DNA of 64,000 bases from NCBI GenBank assembly GCA_004346725.1, contig SMDE01000011.1:124001-188000 (forward strand), read 5' to 3'. A program made the position numbers and the translations under genes. Position 1 is the first letter of the stretch. Every line of letters begins with the position of its first letter. Positions 62,535 to 64,000 of this stretch are shown here, in pieces. The DNA comes from Phytobacter diazotrophicus. Lineage in GTDB: Bacteria; Pseudomonadota; Gammaproteobacteria; Enterobacterales; Enterobacteriaceae. Below the pieces are notes generated by a model, which saw nothing but the letters and a program-made list of their open reading frames with translations, was not told the DNA's origin and made no database searches.

Positions 62535-64000
62535 TGGAAGGTTCGGATTTATTGCTGGCTGGCGTCCTGTTTCTTTTCGCTGCGGTGGTGGCGGTTCCGC
62601 TTGCTGCCAGGTTAGGAATCGGCGCGGTGCTCGGTTACTTGCTGGCGGGGATTGCCATTGGCCCCTGGGGGCTCGGTTTCATCAGCGATGTCGATGAAAT
62701 CCTGCACTTTTCGGAACTTGGTGTCGTCTTCCTGATGTTCATCATTGGACTGGAGTTAAATCCGTCAAAACTTTGGGCGCTGCGTCGCTCTATCTTTGGC
62801 GTAGGCGCCGCACAGGTGCTGATGAGCGCGGCCGTGCTGGCCGGATTACTGATGCTGACACAATTCTCCTGGCAGGCGGCGGTGATTGGCGGGATTGGTC
62901 TGGCGATGTCCTCTACCGCGATGGCGCTCCAGTTGATGCGTGAAAAAGGGATGAACCGTAGCGAATCCGGCCAGCTTGGCTTTTCGGTGCTCCTGTTTCA
63001 GGACTTAGCGGTGATCCCGGCGCTGGCGCTGGTACCGCTGTTGGCGGGTAACGGTGATGACCATCCTGACTGGGTAAAAATAGGCATCAAGGTGCTGGTG
63101 TTTGCGGGTGTGCTGGTTGGCGGGCGCTATCTGTTGCGCCCGGTGTTTCGCTTTATTGCCGCATCCGGCGTGCGGGAAGTTTTTACAGCCGCTACATTGT
63201 TACTGGTCCTCGGATCGGCGCTGTTTATGGATGCGCTGGGGTTGTCGATGGCGCTGGGCACCTTCATTGCGGGTGTGCTGCTGGCGGAAAGTGAATACCG
63301 TCATGAGCTGGAAATAGCCATCGATCCGTTTAAAGGACTGCTGTTAGGGTTGTTCTTTATTTCCGTCGGCATGGCGCTCAACCTTGGCGTGCTCTATACC
63401 CATCTGCTTTGGGTACTGGCGAGTGTTGCCGTGCTGGTGGCGGTGAAGACGGGAGTGCTCTATTCCCTGGCGCGTATCTATGGTCTGCGCAGTTCCGAGC
63501 GAATGCAGTTTGCCGGGGTGTTGAGCCAGGGGGGAGAATTTGCTTTTGTGCTTTTTTCCTCGGCATCCTCGCAACGCCTGTTCCACAATGATCAAATGGC
63601 GTTGCTACTGGTGACGGTCACCTTATCCATGATGACCACGCCAGCGCTGATGAAGCTCATCGATAAATTGCTGTCCCGGCGCTTTAACCAGCCAGAAGAT
63701 GAAGACGAAATGCCGTGGGTGGACGACGATAAACCGCAGGTGATTGTGGTGGGATTCGGGCGTTTCGGTCAGGTGATTGGTCGTCTGCTGATGGCCAATA
63801 AAATGCGCATAACGGTACTGGAGCGGGATATCAGCGCCGTTAACCTGATGCGTAAATATGGCTATAAAGTGTATTACGGTGACGCCACGCAGCTTGAATT
63901 GTTGCGTTCTGCGGGGGCGGAAGAGGCCCAGTCCATCGTCATCACCTGTAACGATCCGGAAGATACGATGAAGCTGGTGGAACTGTGTCAGCAACATTTC
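62534..64000 (+). CDS. kefB: Glutathione-gated K+/H+ antiporter KefB, 3' end beyond the window
   Basis: KefB releases K+ and acidifies the cell during electrophile stress, held closed by glutathione. 489 codons are visible out of about 601. There are 12 or so membrane segments of the CPA2 family ([38 protein letters not shown]), then the regulatory KTN/RCK domain starting near residue 400 ([20 protein letters not shown], with [10 protein letters not shown]). The frame is open to the window edge. Confidence 0.97.
   Translation, partial: MEGSDLLLAGVLFLFAAVVAVPLAARLGIGAVLGYLLAGIAIGPWGLGFISDVDEILHFSELGVVFLMFIIGLELNPSKLWALRRSIFGVGAAQVLMSAAVLAGLLMLTQFSWQAAVIGGIGLAMSSTAMALQLMREKGMNRSESGQLGFSVLLFQDLAVIPALALVPLLAGNGDDHPDWVKIGIKVLVFAGVLVGGRYLLRPVFRFIAASGVREVFTAATLLLVLGSALFMDALGLSMALGTFIAGVLLAESEYRHELEIAIDPFKGLLLGLFFISVGMALNLGVLYTHLLWVLASVAVLVAVKTGVLYSLARIYGLRSSERMQFAGVLSQGGEFAFVLFSSASSQRLFHNDQMALLLVTVTLSMMTTPALMKLIDKLLSRRFNQPEDEDEMPWVDDDKPQVIVVGFGRFGQVIGRLLMANKMRITVLERDISAVNLMRKYGYKVYYGDATQLELLRSAGAEEAQSIVITCNDPEDTMKLVELCQQHF

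Overview
The window is a stretch of an enterobacterial chromosome (Enterobacteriaceae). From position 1 to about 48,300, and again from about 59,900 to the right end, gene order and protein sequence follow the E. coli / Salmonella / Citrobacter backbone: feoBA, yhgF(tex), greB, ompR-envZ, pckA, hslO-hslR-yrfG-igaA, nudE, mrcA, hofMNOPQ, aroK-aroB-damX-dam-rpe-gph-trpS, frlRDCBA, cysG-nirC-nirD-nirB, ppiA, yhfG-fic-pabA-argD, yhfK, crp, yhfA, prkB-yheU-yheT, yheS, kefG-kefB. Near-identity to E. coli in OmpR, AroK, Crp and NirB, plus complete frl and malonate decarboxylase loci, suggests a malonate-using Citrobacter or close relative. The species cannot be fixed from this window alone. No rRNA, tRNA, CRISPR array, insertion sequence or prophage was seen.

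Differences from the E. coli K-12 arrangement (recalled, not searched): yhgE is absent between hslO and pckA; the yhfS-yhfZ block is absent, so trpS and frlR are direct convergent neighbours; tsgA is absent between nirB and ppiA, and a cytosine deaminase gene (codA-like, with no codB beside it) sits there instead. About 11.5 kb of accessory DNA (roughly 48,395-59,886) separates yheS from yheT, which overlap or abut in E. coli.

The accessory block has two modules. The first is an NAD-salvage cassette: a Nudix-type regulator resembling NrtR, transcribed divergently from a short PRPP-synthetase-like gene and a nicotinamide phosphoribosyltransferase gene (nadV). A tandem pair of 18-bp repeats overlaps the predicted promoter and is the likely operator. 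The second is a full biotin-independent malonate decarboxylase operon, mdcABCDEFGH, which encodes the enzyme subunits, prosthetic-group synthesis and attachment, and a transporter. It has a convergent LysR-type gene, mdcR, lying only 18 bp behind yheS. Two T-N11-A dyads upstream of mdcA are candidate MdcR sites.

Regulatory sites supported by the sequence are: a Fur box and an FNR-like site upstream of feoA; a CRP-like site upstream of pckA; FNR and NarL/NarP sites upstream of nirB, 28 bp centre to centre; a double ARG box upstream of argD; a perfect 17-bp palindrome upstream of the codA-like gene; direct repeats upstream of frlA; several rho-independent terminators; and REP/BIME-type elements between convergent or adjacent genes. 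A 30-codon ORF with a strong Shine-Dalgarno sequence in the aroK leader is the best candidate for an unannotated small gene.
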